In this document: one piece after another, positions 1-27,660 of the stretch | How positions within the stretch are numbered: position 1 is the first letter of the stretch | Layout: each line of letters opens with the position of its first letter | NCBI GenBank assembly: GCA_964036665.1 | Contig: OZ038527.1 | Location: 10,943,835-11,007,834 of the forward strand | Direction: 5' to 3' | Source: Gordius sp. MW1 | Lineage: Eukaryota; Nematomorpha; Gordioida; Gordea; Gordiidae | DNA: 64,000 bases | Position numbers and translations under genes: made by a program | The notes under the pieces: generated by a model | Database searches by the model: none | Told to the model about the DNA's origin: nothing | What the model saw: only the letters and a program-made list of their open reading frames with translations

Positions 1-519
1 GTAGCCAATTTAAATTAGAGGGTGGCAGTTTAGGTAGGGCAAAAAATGTTTTTTAGTCAAGAATTTTTTGATTAGGGGGGGGGGGGGAGCTGCCCATCCT
101 TGCATCCCCATTTATACCCTTTAGCAATATTGGGTGAATTAAATTTTATGTAGGATTTTTATATATATACTCATTAGCAATTTTTAAAACAAATTTTAAA
201 ATTTATCTTTTCTTCAAGTTTCCTTCATAAAATACCACTGCTTTTTCATTTTATATCAATAACCTAAAAATTTAAAATGGTGGAAAAGCAAAGTAACCTT
301 ATTAAAAAAAATTATACCCTAAAATACTCTTAAAAGTCTATTTGGCTTATATGGTTTTATTTATCGCGAAGTGCCACTAGTTAAAGAAATTTTTTCGTTA
401 AGGTCGCCTCTTAAAACATAGAAGAACTCGTCTGACCGGGACTTATTAATTTATTATTTATACAATATTTTTATTAACATTTTTAACATATACATATTGT
501 TTACCATATCATTAAAAAA

Positions 520-680
520 ATTAAACAAAACGGGCCGGGCTGGGGCTTTGTATAAAATTAGCGGGCCGGGCCCGGGCTTATAATTAATTACTTTGAGGGG
601 CCTAGGCCGGGCCGGGCCGAGCTTTTTAATTTTTATCACGGGCGGGCCGACTGACCTTAACAGGCCCGTTGCAGGTCTCT
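520..680. repeat. GGCCCG-rich interspersed repeat, copy 1
   Basis: A GC-rich island in AT-rich DNA made of overlapping GGGCCGGGCC-type strings, ending in GTTGCAGGTCTCTAG. Similar islands occur at about 19490-19640, 47105-47230, 55440-55530 and 56030-56085, several bounded by a CTAGAGACCTGC-like or GCAGGACTCTA-like end. This suggests a dispersed non-autonomous element with a conserved end. I could not define both termini or a target duplication, so the class is open. Confidence 0.5.
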
Positions 681-1595
681 AGTTCCGCTAACCATAAGAT
701 AGCTGTTAATATGTATAATATCTTAATTTATTAAAGCATATCATTTGCAATATCATTGCATATTAAGATAAAACGACCTTAAATGACATTTAGAGCCATC
801 ACATATTAGATATTAGCCTATCTATGAATCAGATTAAGCTATGTACGGACGTTTAGAAAGCTTTATATATTCTGTGATGAACACAAATAAATTTTCGCGA
901 CTTCAACTTGTAAACACGTCTGGTTTACTATTGAAAATGCTAAAACTTACCCACTTAGGTATATAGTTAAATGTCCTGCATTCGTAAATGTCCAACCTGT
1001 ATGCTTGTTTTTAATTTAAAATTAATACCCTAGATCTAAATATTATCGGAAGGCCACCAATAGCAAAGTTTTACCGGATTATGGCTGTTCTACATAATTT
1101 CCTTTTTAATCTTACTGAAATTCGCAGAGCATATTGATACCAACATCAGTTAACAATTCGAACAATGCATATCTAAATGGGGAAAGTAACACACTCAAAG
1201 AAAGCCACCAAGGTCATTAAAGGCTGATAGAAAATCTTTCATCCTTTCGTATATGTTTCTTCCTCAAGTGGTTGCTAATAGAATTTTAAGGGGTACGCGG
1301 TTGGAAGTGGCTCAGCAATAAAAATATTATTTTTTAATTTATTTTCTTTTATTTAGGGGGGAAAGGAGGGAAGGGGCTATTATACTAACCCACCATTGGT
1401 AGATTCTTTTAATATAACGACTTAGTGTGATTTAGAAAGTTGCGTGGAAGGTATTATGTGCTGATTGTTTCTACTAATTATAATCCTTGGTGTGTATCTT
1501 GTTATTGCAACAAATTTTGGCAATTATCAACATAGTAGATGTGTATCTATCATGTCAAATATTATTAGACAAAAAAAGGTTCTCAATTGATTTTT

Positions 1596-1721
1596 TGGGC
1601 GTAGCCATGTTTTGGATTAAGGGGAGAGGCAAAACGTTTAAAAGCTCAATTAGGGGGTGGGCTTTTTTTTATTTAGAGGGGGTGGGAGGGGCTACCCTGC
1701 CCCCTCCTGGCTACACCCATG
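1596..1721. mobile_element. Degenerate GCGTAGCC-ended TIR element
   Basis: The left end reads GGGCGTAGCCATG and the right end GGCTACACCCATG, which are inverted relatives. Between them lie the G-rich and C-rich tracts seen in the better-preserved copies at 7834, 8829, 10944, 14953 and 54898. No 8-bp target duplication was found here, so this copy is decayed or its ends are mis-set. Confidence 0.45.
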
Positions 1722-2081
1722 ATCATATACAGTAAAAAAAGAACGATTACTAGAGCCCAGCCACAGCAAAAAAGGAATAAAATATCTTTAAAAATACGTG
1801 CGGTAGAAAATTAAAGCCCTAGTTAATACGGGAAGAGCACAATGATTCATGTTTTATAATAAAACTCCATGTATCTCGTAAACGCTTGAATGTATTTTAT
1901 CATTTCCAGCTGTGTATTACTTTCGCCTTTTATTAAAATCCTCAATCAATTATCGAGCATATTGACTAGCTTTACTTTTGGTTTATATAATTTAAATGCT
2001 CAAACCATAATGCGTATCGCTTAATTTTTCTATTTATATTATGATCAGACTCTATAATCTATTGTGCTTATAATACAAGTC

Positions 2082-18046
<15,965 letters not shown>

Positions 18047-19490
18047 GATATGTTGTTTATTAAGTTATACACACTACCAGTTCCCTATTTCGAGCGATTT
18101 ACCCGTACCTAGATCCCTTAGCGCGCTTTAATGCTCTACCGACCGCTGTACATAAATTGCAACGAAATATAAACCTCGTATATCCCCCTCCCCCGATATC
18201 CATGTAAAATTTATATAGTTGAATTGGCTAAGAAAAATGAAAGTTTCTCGCAATCTCCACATTTGACCATGTGCTTTCAAAGTTAATCGTTGTACACAAG
18301 CCTTGACTCATTCATTTATTTCGACTTTCCTTTTATTCGCTTTTGTTAAATGTGATCAATAATTGATAATTTTCCTTTAAAACCCCGAGCCGCCTTTAAT
18401 ATAAACATCAAAACCCCTCGAGAACTATATCATGAATATATTGGTTGCGATACCTCACTCTCCTTCCCAAAATGCATACAACCTCCATAATATATCGTTT
18501 CGCACCTGTAACGCCTTACCTTTATTCGATTCATTGAACTCTCAATATCGTATTATTTTCACTCGTGACTCTGTAGTGCAATCAATTACAACGACACTTA
18601 TTAAAATCCCAAATTTTTTCCTCGCTAACCAAATATCATTTATCGTTCATTTCACTCAAAACTATGTGTATCACTCTTTTGGTTTACCATAACTATGCAA
18701 ATATTCCTTCTCATCTTTGCACTAATATTTCATTGTTTCCTAAATGTACACCTTGCTTTCTTTAGTCATTGCAAAATAATTTCTAGACTTTTTGTAATGC
18801 ACCCTCAATATAAATCCTGTCATTATAACTTCGCATCACTAACTTTATTGTGCCTCGTTAGAATCTTCATCAACCTTGTCGTTTTATCATCATATAAATG
18901 TTGTATAGTATGAGTTTATCCTTCACTCTGGCCCCTACATTGTTTATTAATGTATTTATACAACTAAAGGAACATATACATTATTGTTGTTTCTGCGTTA
19001 ATTGTAAAATGTTAAATTTGCTATGTTTTTGGCTATTTTGTTTAACGGTTTTGACCTTTCGAATATTTATATAAAATAAAAAATAATTTGATCATTCAGT
19101 TTTGTACTATAATCGTTAGGAACATTTTATTATTATGCCTTGATCTTTGTTGCTGCAAAATGTAAATTTTTTAAATAACTATTGTTCATTAATAACCGAT
19201 AAATTAATGAATGAGTTACTGTATTAGTATGATATTTGAAATTAATAGTTAAAATTTACCATAATGTAATTTGGAAAATATAACTTGATGGAATTTATTT
19301 TACCATTTTTTAGTTAATACTTATTAAAATGCCTACAAAACACATATGTTGTTCGTCGTATTAATCAAAATTAGATATTTAACATCAATATCGATGAAGC
19401 ATATTTTAATGTTTGATCACCATCTATTGATAATAAAATTAGAACTAAGCCAGAGAATATTATAGGGCAGACCGCGGCTAGTTATAGATA
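18047..19490 (+). other. Calcineurin 3' UTR and downstream DNA
   Basis: AT-rich, without coding signal beyond chance frames. The first AATAAA hexamer I see is at 19075-19080, which would imply a 3' UTR of about 1 kb; an earlier non-canonical signal is possible. Confidence 0.4.
19075..19080 (+). promoter_or_regulatory. Candidate poly(A) signal for calcineurin A
   Basis: AATAAA in an A/T-rich context, about 1 kb past the calcineurin stop codon. In AT-rich DNA this hexamer is common, so the assignment is weak. Confidence 0.3.
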
Positions 19491-19640
19491 GAAAAGGCTC
19501 ACTTATAGCTAGAGACCTACAAAATCGATTTTTTAAGGCCCATCCCGAGCCCGGAATTTAAAATGGAAAAAAATCAGGCCCGAGCCCAAATTTTAGCAGC
19601 TTTAAAAACAAGGCACGGCTCGGAATTTTTATAATTGCAG
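19490..19640. repeat. GGCCCG-type interspersed repeat, copy 2
   Basis: Starts CTAGAGACCTAC and contains CCCGAGCCCGG and GGCCCGAGCCC strings, matching the end motif and composition of the copy at 520-680. Confidence 0.45.
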
Positions 19641-19724
19641 GAATTTAATTAAACTCAATTTTGGTAAAATTTTTAATTAAAAAATAAAACGCACATTATT
19701 AATTGCTATGCAATTTATGGGCTC

Positions 19725-20760
19725 GTTTTTGGTTGTCCGGTCGTTGTCCAACTTATTGGCGCCAGCTTTGTGACCTGGATATCTCGGGTTCAAGCCAGGG
19801 AGGGGACGAATTTTTTTTTTAATTTTTTTAAATTAAATTAATATTTTGTTCTTGTTAATACCATTGATAATATGAATTTTTGACCGTCCGCTGGCTACTG
19901 ACCAATGAAAAAATGACCATTGGCCAAATAAATCGAAATTTTTAATTGCTATATGGTATTTATGGTATTTTTTCGTCTTTGAATAGGTTAACATTGATAA
20001 TTATCCTATGCCCTTTCCTACAAGGGCCTACGCCTCTACTGATATGGGTCCCTGTGCCCCTTACCAAAGCCTATGCCTTTACTGATATGGGTCCTTGTGC
20101 CCCTTACCAAACCCTATGCCTTTACAAATGTGGGTTCGAATCCCGGAGAGGTATTTATTTTTTAAATTAAATTAATATATTGTTCATGTTAATACCATTG
20201 ATAATATGGCTTTTTGGTCGTCCGCTGGCTACTGACCAATGAAAAAAATGACCATTGACCAAAATGTGAATCAAAATTTTTTTCGTTTTTGAATTGGTTA
20301 ACATCGATAATTACCCCATGGCCTCTCCTACAAGGGCCTATGACACTACTGATACGGGTCCCTATGCCCCTGCCAAACCCTATGCCTTTACTAATGTGGG
20401 TTCGAATCCCGGAGAGGGCAAAATTTTTATTTATTTTTTAAATTAAATTAATATATTGTTCTTGTTAATACCATTGATAATATGGCTTTTTGGTCGTCCG
20501 CTGGCTACTGACCAATGGAAAAAAATGACCATTGGCCAAAATGTGAATCGAAATTTTTTTTCGTTTTTTTGAAGTATGTATTTATAGACCGTCTCCGGGT
20601 ACTGATCAATGGAAAAAAATGACCATTGGCCAAAATGTGAATCGAAATTTTTTTTTCTCGTTTTTTTTTGACTCGTATGTATTTATAGACCGTATCTTGG
20701 TGCTGACCGATAACAAAAATGACCATTGGCCAAATTGTTTTTAAGTAAAGGCTAAAATTT
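19725..20760. repeat. Tandem repeat cluster A with tRNA-like B boxes
   Basis: Repeated modules carry a Pol III B-box-like string (GGGTTCGAATCCCGG at about 20130 and 20400; a related GGGTTCAAGCC at 19787), then TTAAATTAAATTAATAT, a GTCCGCTGGCTACTGACCAAT segment, the ATGACCATTGGCCAAA hairpin and a T-rich stretch. The first modules are longer (about 280 bp) than the 100-130 bp units further on. This looks like tRNA-derived SINE heads fused to a satellite-like tail. Confidence 0.65.
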
Positions 20761-21464
20761 TAAAATGCTCCTCCCAAAATCATTATAAAATACTGAAACA
20801 AATTCTTGAATATTTGATAATCAAAAAACACCTATTCTTAACCTTTTTATACACGCGGCCACCCCCCGCCCCCAAATATTTTATAATTTTTTTGCCCATT
20901 TTTTCATAATAATTTATATTTGTTAAATTATCTATAAAATATTGATTTTCTATTATTGTTTCATTTTATTATATTATAAACATAGCAATATATTACCATG
21001 GGAAGCCCGGCAAAATTTGCAAAAATGTGTTAGCCTTAGTCCTAAAAACGTGTTCGATTGAATTAATTAAAAATGGAAATCTTCCTCTATTGATTGTTAA
21101 GCCCTGAAAAACTTGATGTCATGGGGAAATTTTACAGCAAAATTTCCGTTTTTTCATAGGAAACTTTCTTGAATGAAATTGATTTTTCTTAGTGATATTC
21201 CCTTAAATAACAATAAGCAATTTACAAAGTAAGAATTATTTAACTAAAATTCTCTTCTACTCACCCCTCCCCCCGCCCTTCTCAATCAACGTTATAGGCG
21301 ATAGTAGCGCTTAGCTAGCTAGTATTCCTCAATTTGACCTTGGACGCGTGAGTGGCAAACATACACCACTACCCTGCCGCGATCTGTAAAAGTCAACCTT
21401 AGTATTAATTGCTGTCATTTTAACACATATATTCTCAAAGATTTCCTCTTTTAATTATAATTAC

Positions 21465-22318
21465 TATTAATTGCTATGCAATTTATGGGCTCGTTTTTGG
21501 TTGTCCGTTGATGTCCGTTGTCCGTTGTCCGTTACCCTATCTATTTGCATTGGGTATATTAGGTTATCGATTTTTTAAATTAATGCATGAGAAAGAGGTG
21601 CCCCCCCCCTCATCTCTATCAAGAGGTGCCCCACCCCTCATCTCTATCTCCCTCGCTTTCGGGCGGGGTCGGGTTTTAATTGCTACGTTAAATTAATGCA
21701 TATGTATATCTATATTTAAATTTTGGTAATTGCTATGCAATTTAACTAGTTTTGGGGTTAGAATCCCGGAGTTTTTTTTGACTCTTATGATTGTTCTTGT
21801 TACTATCATTGATAATAAGACTTTTTGGCCGTCCGCTGGCTGCTGACCAATGAAAAAAATGACCATTGGCCAAAATGTGAATCCGAGTTTATTTTTTCGT
21901 TTTTTTTTAACTATTATGATTGTTCCTGTTACTACCATTGCTATTATGACTTTTTGGCCGTCCGTTGGCTGCTGACCAATGGAAAAAAATCACCATTGGC
22001 CAAAATGTGATTCGAAAATTTTTTTTTAGTTTTTTTTGACTATTATGAATTTATATCCACTTTTACCGTGTCCTGGCTGCTGACCAATTGAAAAAAATGA
22101 CCATTGGCCAAAATGTGATTCGAAAATTTTTTTTAGTTTTTTTTTTGACTATTATAAGTTTATATCCACTTTTACCGTGTCCTGGCTGCTGATCAATGGA
22201 AAAAAATGACCATTGGCCAAAATGTGATTCGAAAATTTTTTTTAGTTTTTTTTTGACTATTATAAGTTTATATCCACTTTTACCGTGTCCTGGCTGCTGA
22301 CCAATGGAAAAAAATGAC
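21465..22318. repeat. Composite satellite, copy interrupted by the gypsy element
   Basis: Begins AATTGCTATGCAATTTATGG, continues through the CCCCTCATCTCTATCTCCCTC motif, a degenerate B box near 21750, and about five hairpin units. At 22314-22318 the Ty3/gypsy element enters the array; the array resumes at 27661. Confidence 0.7.
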
Positions 22319-22885
22319 TGTTAGATAACGAAGGGCTTCCTTAAATAACTTTATATTATAGTCCACTTCACACAAATACTAATTTTATTTTCCACTGATA
22401 ATAATTCACAATATAATATCCACAATTATCTATTAATGGTCTTCTCCAATTATAATTCCCGAAACAAATTTCGATAACTGTTTTTTTTACACATAATCCC
22501 TCTTTAAATAGCGGGGAGATATAAACAAAAATAATACAATAATGATCGGGGGGGGGGGGGGGGGGGAATTGAAGATGTAAGCAAGTAAACAATAATCGTG
22601 TACCGCGCGTTGATAATCATGAAGGTGGTAATTAATAATCATAATCGGGGGGAATTGAAGATGTAAGTAATACAATGGGGGAGGGGATTTAGAACAATCA
22701 TACTAACACAAGATCACCGTGACCTTGGATGGGTAAATTTTACGACCATTTATTAAATCTAATTTTAACTCTTTCTAAGAGAAAACAATTAAATTATTAA
22801 AACTGCAATTAACCAAAACCGGCATAAAGCAGTACGAGTGAGAAAGGGTAGGAGGCAAGTAAAAACAAGGAGTCGTGACACAACA
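22319..22885 (-). repeat. 3' LTR of the Ty3/gypsy element
   Basis: 567 bp, bounded by TGTTAGATAACG and CGTGACACAACA on the + strand. It includes a 19-base poly-G run (about 22549-22567) that is only 8 bases long in the partner LTR, probably slippage. Confidence 0.9.
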
Positions 22886-22910
22886 CCTACCCCTTTTACC
22901 GAACGCCGGT

Positions 22911-23264
22911 CTACCCCTGCGGATCACTCCTCAATGTTAAGTTTTCCAACGGCGAAATTAACGCCCCGCTGGTAATAGGTACATTTCCGGGTTCCGCCAA
23001 AACAGTATCGTCCCGAGCACACATAGGTAATCTGTGCCATCTCTGGCACCGTTCACCACGACCCCTCCGTGAGTTTCTTGTGCGCCCACGATTGTTCGTG
23101 CCATGAAACATTTGGGGACCCCTCGGTGCTTCTATAAAATGTACAATACGCGGTATTCCATCCCTTCCGATAACCATCGTGAAATGTAACGGAACGGGCA
23201 CGTGTACTGGGTTGGTTCTTTCTACCACTATCCGCACTCTACACCACGAGGTGATAAGCTCCAT
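22911..23264 (-). CDS. Small ORF between pol and the 3' LTR, function unknown
   Basis: An open frame of 117 codons starts 26 nt after the pol stop and ends 25 nt before the 3' LTR. The product is Arg-rich in its middle (repeated RGR/RRG) with no membrane segment, no signal peptide and no motif that I recognise. It is unlike a retroviral envelope. It could be an accessory frame of this lineage or a chance frame; its tidy fit between pol and the purine tract is the only argument for it. Confidence 0.35.
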   Translation of the reverse strand: MELITSWCRVRIVVERTNPVHVPVPLHFTMVIGRDGIPRIVHFIEAPRGPQMFHGTNNRGRTRNSRRGRGERCQRWHRLPMCARDDTVLAEPGNVPITSGALISPLENLTLRSDPQG

Positions 23265-23290
23265 CTAATATTAAATAAAAAATTTAGGTC

Positions 23291-26242
23291 TCATGCGGCG
23301 TAACACAATAATTGTTCCACATGTCTAACCTCTATCTTATCAGTCTCTAATGACCGAACCTGATAAACTTTATTACCTAGGTGAGCGGTTACTCTAGCTA
23401 ATTCCCACCTAGCCTGTTTTAAGTAATTCCTAGACCACACAAGATCATTAACATTATACTTGGTCTTAGCATTTAAATTATTTTCAAATTCGTTATCAAG
23501 CAAAAAATCAGGCGGAAAACGTAGCTTATGACCCAAAAACTCTACGCCTACCGCTAAACGTCTATATCGAGGTGTCATATTATGATATAAACGATATAGC
23601 CACGCACCTTCTTTATTAGCTTGAGCAAGCTCTAACCATTTCTTAACAATGGCTACATACCTCTCCACCTGCCCATTAGAGCTAGGGTGATATGGTGGAG
23701 TAAATAAGTGAGTAATCTTCCACTCATTACAAAAATTTTTAAATTCTGAACTCGTAAAGGCCTTCCCATTATCAGTAACAATAAACTTAGGGAAACCATA
23801 CATGCCTATTAAGTCTTTTAAAAATAATATGGTAACATCTGTAGAGACCTTATGTACTATTTTAAATTCAGTCCAACCTGAATATGCATCTACCACCAAA
23901 ATGTACCTTTTCTTGTTAAATTCAAAAAAATCAATATGAATTCTAAACCAGGGAGTATTCGGACGAGGCCAACGCGCCCTTTTATCCCTACGGGGCATGG
24001 CCGCATTTAATTTACACAAAGCACACTGCCTAACATAATTATCAATGTCCCTAGTGATCTTGGGCCACCAGACATACTGTCTAGCGAGCTCCTTCATCTT
24101 AACCATACCAGCATGACCCTCATGCAAAATTTCTAAAACATTGCTACGCAACTCGGATGGAATCACCAACTTACTATTGCGTTTAACCAAATTATCTTCA
24201 ATGTATAACTCCTTTATTACATGTTTAAATTCAAAAGGAACATCGAGAATGTTTTTAACTCCTACAATAACCTGTTTAACAACTGTCAATTCAACACTAT
24301 CATCTGTACCTTTCATAATATCCTTAAGATCGATAGTTTTTAATACATTAACAGGAACCTTATCTATAACCGCACAACTATCAGTTACAGTATCTGCACT
24401 CAGCCTCGATAACACATCGGCTAGGTGATTACTTTTTCCCTCTCGATACTTTAAAGTTAACGAAAAATTTCGAGTTAATAACCATCTCTGAAGTCGAGGA
24501 GACATCAAAAATTCGGTATTAATCTTGTTAAATAAGGCTACCAACGGCTTATGGTCCGTATATAATATAAAAGCTTTACCAATTAAATACTCTCGACAAC
24601 GCTTTAAACCATAAACCATCGCAAGCGCCTCTTTTTCTATGACGGAATAATTTATCTCAGCCTTAGTCAGCTTGCGCGAAAAAAATATAACAGGGTGCTC
24701 TACTCCATCCTCATTCTGGCATAGAGCGCCGCCGATACCAACATTAGAAGCATCGACCTTTAAAACATGCTCTTTATCAGTATTAAAGCACTTAAGAATT
24801 GGACCTGTTAATAAAACATTCTTTAAAAAGTTAAAACAACGATCCAAATCACTATTCCATTTAAACACTACGTCCTCTTTAGTTAATTCATACAAAGGAC
24901 CAGAATAACTTGTATAATCTTTAATAAATTTACTAAAGTAATTCATTAATCCTAAGAAAGATGCGAGTTCCTTTTTATTTAAAGGTGTTCTAATATTTTT
25001 AATATCCTGCACCTTCTTCAAATTAGGCTTAACATGACCAGCCACTATTACATGACCCAGATAAATAACCTGATCGGTGCCTAACGTACATTTACTAGGG
25101 GAAACCCTCAACCCTTTAATTTTAATTAAATTTAACACTTTCTCTAGACGTAAATCATGTTCGTCCTGAGTTGAACCAGTAACTAATATATCGTCCAAAT
25201 AAAAAAATACACCATCTATATTATTAAATATAGATGCCATAGCTCTCTGAAAAATAGGAGCGGGGACGCTTAAACCAAAAGGCAATCTCTTAAAAGAATA
25301 AAGACCTCTATCTGTATTAATAGTTAACAACTTAGCTGATTTATCATCTACGCGAAGTTGAAGGTAGGCATTTGCTAAATCTAGTTTTGAAAAATACTTA
25401 CTACCTCTCAAGTTAGCTAAAACCATTTCTAATCTAGGCAGAGGATATTTAACATCAATTACCCATTTATTAATTGTTACGCGATAGTCCGCACAGACCC
25501 TAATAGTACCATTACTCTTTTTTACCGGTACGAGAGGAGTAGCCCACTCCGAAAATTCAATTGGTTCTATTACGTCATTTTTCAGCCAATTATCTAAAAC
25601 TTGGTGCACTTCATCTTTCCACATCAATGGAATGCGTCTAGCAGGACAAAAACGAGGTGTTGCATTAGAATTAACCCTTACCAAAAACAAAATATCACTT
25701 AAACAACCTAATTCATCTCGAAAAACTTCAACATATTTCTCTCTGATCCTTTCAATTTTCTCATGCCACAATCTAAATTTATCACTAACACTACTAGAAA
25801 TTGAGGTTTCGAATTTTTTATCCACCTCATTGCCACAAGGATGACTCAAAGAGTTCAGAGCCTTAAGATTCAAGGATTTAGGTTCCTTATCAGTAGCGTT
25901 ACGTTCTAAACTAACCTTTGGCATACCTTGCAAAATATTAATATAACCTTTATTACATGTTTCAACCTCAAATAAATTCCACCAATTGGTTAAAGGTCCT
26001 AACCGTTGGATCCAATTCCAACCAATTATGTTTTCAATATCCTCGTTGATTATATGCAACTCTAAATTTAGTATTACCTCTGCTACGCATACTCTAACTC
26101 TAGTGCTGCCCAAGATGTCAATATTCGCGCCATTTAATTGCCTGGCTACAATATTACTTTTTAAAATATGTTTTTCTGGCCAATACTTAAAAAAACATTT
26201 ACGCGAAAGTACCGTAATAGAAGAACCGGTGTCGAGCAACAA
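23291..26242 (-). CDS. pol: Ty3/gypsy Pol polyprotein (PR-RT-RH-IN)
   Basis: Open frame of 983 codons with the Ty3/gypsy domain order. Aspartic protease DTGSS lies at the very start, so the protein must extend upstream, probably as a Gag-Pol fusion. Reverse transcriptase has FSKLDLANAY and the catalytic YLDD at about residue 345. RNase H has DASNVGIGG and YTDHKPL. Integrase has the H-H-C-C zinc finger (HEGHAGM...CALCKLN), then the D, D and E sites in HIDFF, TDNGKAF and the HPSSNGQVERY region. The C-terminus has a short basic tail without an obvious chromodomain. No internal stop or frameshift was seen, so the enzyme may be functional. No ATG opens the frame. Confidence 0.92.
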   Translation of the reverse strand: MLLDTGSSITVLSRKCFFKYWPEKHILKSNIVARQLNGANIDILGSTRVRVCVAEVILNLELHIINEDIENIIGWNWIQRLGPLTNWWNLFEVETCNKGYINILQGMPKVSLERNATDKEPKSLNLKALNSLSHPCGNEVDKKFETSISSSVSDKFRLWHEKIERIREKYVEVFRDELGCLSDILFLVRVNSNATPRFCPARRIPLMWKDEVHQVLDNWLKNDVIEPIEFSEWATPLVPVKKSNGTIRVCADYRVTINKWVIDVKYPLPRLEMVLANLRGSKYFSKLDLANAYLQLRVDDKSAKLLTINTDRGLYSFKRLPFGLSVPAPIFQRAMASIFNNIDGVFFYLDDILVTGSTQDEHDLRLEKVLNLIKIKGLRVSPSKCTLGTDQVIYLGHVIVAGHVKPNLKKVQDIKNIRTPLNKKELASFLGLMNYFSKFIKDYTSYSGPLYELTKEDVVFKWNSDLDRCFNFLKNVLLTGPILKCFNTDKEHVLKVDASNVGIGGALCQNEDGVEHPVIFFSRKLTKAEINYSVIEKEALAMVYGLKRCREYLIGKAFILYTDHKPLVALFNKINTEFLMSPRLQRWLLTRNFSLTLKYREGKSNHLADVLSRLSADTVTDSCAVIDKVPVNVLKTIDLKDIMKGTDDSVELTVVKQVIVGVKNILDVPFEFKHVIKELYIEDNLVKRNSKLVIPSELRSNVLEILHEGHAGMVKMKELARQYVWWPKITRDIDNYVRQCALCKLNAAMPRRDKRARWPRPNTPWFRIHIDFFEFNKKRYILVVDAYSGWTEFKIVHKVSTDVTILFLKDLIGMYGFPKFIVTDNGKAFTSSEFKNFCNEWKITHLFTPPYHPSSNGQVERYVAIVKKWLELAQANKEGAWLYRLYHNMTPRYRRLAVGVEFLGHKLRFPPDFLLDNEFENNLNAKTKYNVNDLVWSRNYLKQARWELARVTAHLGNKVYQVRSLETDKIEVRHVEQLLCYAA

Positions 26243-26353
26243 TTTTAACGTGACACCTTCGATATTAACTTTAACATACGGGGTCTGTGATGAATTAAAA
26301 ATGTTAATAAAAGTAAAACGCGGCGGAGAACATTGATTACGCGCCGATAATAG

Positions 26354-26725
26354 TCAAATGAAATTGTTTGACGGCCCTGCTCTATCCTGGCCCGAACGTT
26401 GGTTATAATTAACGCCTTTACAATGCCTTTTACAACACTGATTATCCATAGGTGAATATTTATTAAAATTATCATCGCTAAATTTGATCTGACGGTTAAA
26501 TTCCCCACGTCTCATAAAACAATTCTTTCTGTCATGACCCACCTTGCCACAATGATAACAACGTCGTCTCTCATTATTTTTTAACACAAATATCTTTTCT
26601 ACCCTTTTTATTTTAATCAATACAAATATTAAAATCATAGCTAAGATCAAAATTATTATTAATAATCTCTCCGTTACCAAATAATTGTAAAAATTTATTA
26701 ACACTGATGGTTGTCTACTAAACAT
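26354..26725 (-). pseudogene. gag: Gag remnant with a CCHC zinc knuckle
   Basis: The translated frame contains one retroviral-type zinc knuckle, CYHCGKVGHDRKNC, typical of nucleocapsid. Upstream, the frame turns hydrophobic and AT-rich and does not look like capsid. Only about 860 nt separate pol from the 5' LTR, less than a normal gag, so most of gag appears deleted or eroded. The frame overlaps the pol start region in a different frame. Confidence 0.6.
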
Positions 26726-27106
26726 ATTTAATTTCTACGATAAATTTACTAAGTATATTAAAAATTTCAAATTTTACAACGTGAAGATTAGGAATTTAAT
26801 TAAAATAACACGTACACATTTATTAAACATACACAAAATCCAAATTAAAATTATTATTAATAAAATTAGTAATGCCTTATCCATATTTAAATAAATATTA
26901 ATAATGTTTAACTACCACTACAATAAAATTAAATGTTGCTATATGATATACTAACAATATTTAAAACTACCACAATAAAATTAAATGTAGATATTTAATA
27001 TATTAATAATGTTTAAAATCACCACCGTTATTTAAATTAATCAAAAGCTAATATAGTTAATTAATATCAATTTGCTTACCTTATTTAATGAAGATCTGAC
27101 ACCAAA

Positions 27107-27660
27107 TGTTAGATAACGAAGGGCTTCCTTAAATAACTTTATATTATAGTCCACTTCACACAAATACTAATTTTATTTTCCACTGATAATAATTCACAAT
27201 ATAATATCCACAATTATCTATTAATGGTCTTCTCCAATTATAATTCCCGAAACTTTCGATAACTGTTTTTTTTACACATAATCCCTCTTTAAATAGCGGG
27301 GAGATATAAACAAAAATAATACAATAATGATCGGGGGGGGGAATTGAAGATGTAAGCAAGTAAACAATAATCGTGTACCGCGCGTTGATAATCATGAAGG
27401 TGGTAATTAATAATCATAATCGGGGGGAATTGAAGATGTAAGTAATACAATGGGGGAGGGGATTTAGAACAATCATACTAACACAAGATCACCGTGACCT
27501 TGGATGGGTAAATTTTACGACCATTTATTAAATCTAATTTTAACTCTTTTCAAGAGAAAGCAATTAAATTATTAAAACTGCAATTAACCAAAACCGGCAT
27601 AAAGCAGTACGAGTGAGAAAGGGTAGGAGGCAAGTAAAAACAAGGAGTCGTGACACAACA
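27107..27660 (-). repeat. 5' LTR of the Ty3/gypsy element
   Basis: 554 bp, nearly identical to the LTR at 22319-22885 apart from a shorter poly-G run and small indels. Being on the high-coordinate side of a minus-strand element, it is the promoter-bearing 5' LTR. Confidence 0.9.

Larger units (their letters stand above)
1..2081. other. Region upstream of calcineurin; no gene recognised
   Basis: AT-rich sequence with no convincing coding exon. It holds a GGCCCG-rich interspersed repeat near 520-680, a poly-G tract near 77-88 and a degenerate member of the GCGTAGCC-ended repeat near 1596-1721. The calcineurin promoter should lie in the last part of this stretch, but no TATA box or initiator could be singled out. 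Confidence 0.5.
22319..27660 (-). mobile_element. Ty3/gypsy LTR retrotransposon, nearly intact pol
   Basis: Complete LTR-to-LTR insertion of 5342 bp on the minus strand. LTRs lie at 22319-22885 and 27107-27660 (TG...CA), with a 5-bp TSD, ATGAC, at 22314-22318 and 27661-27665. A purine tract ending GGTAAAAGGGGTAGG abuts the 3' LTR (22886-22900), and a primer-site candidate starting TTTGGTGTCAG follows the 5' LTR. The LTRs differ mainly by a poly-G run and a few bases, so the insertion is young. Gag is largely missing; pol has a long open frame. Confidence 0.9.

Noticed and set aside
18432..18913. Two 70-90 codon frames downstream of calcineurin
   Set aside because: Hydrophobic, AT-driven composition with no motif and no promoter; best read as 3' UTR or intergenic DNA.
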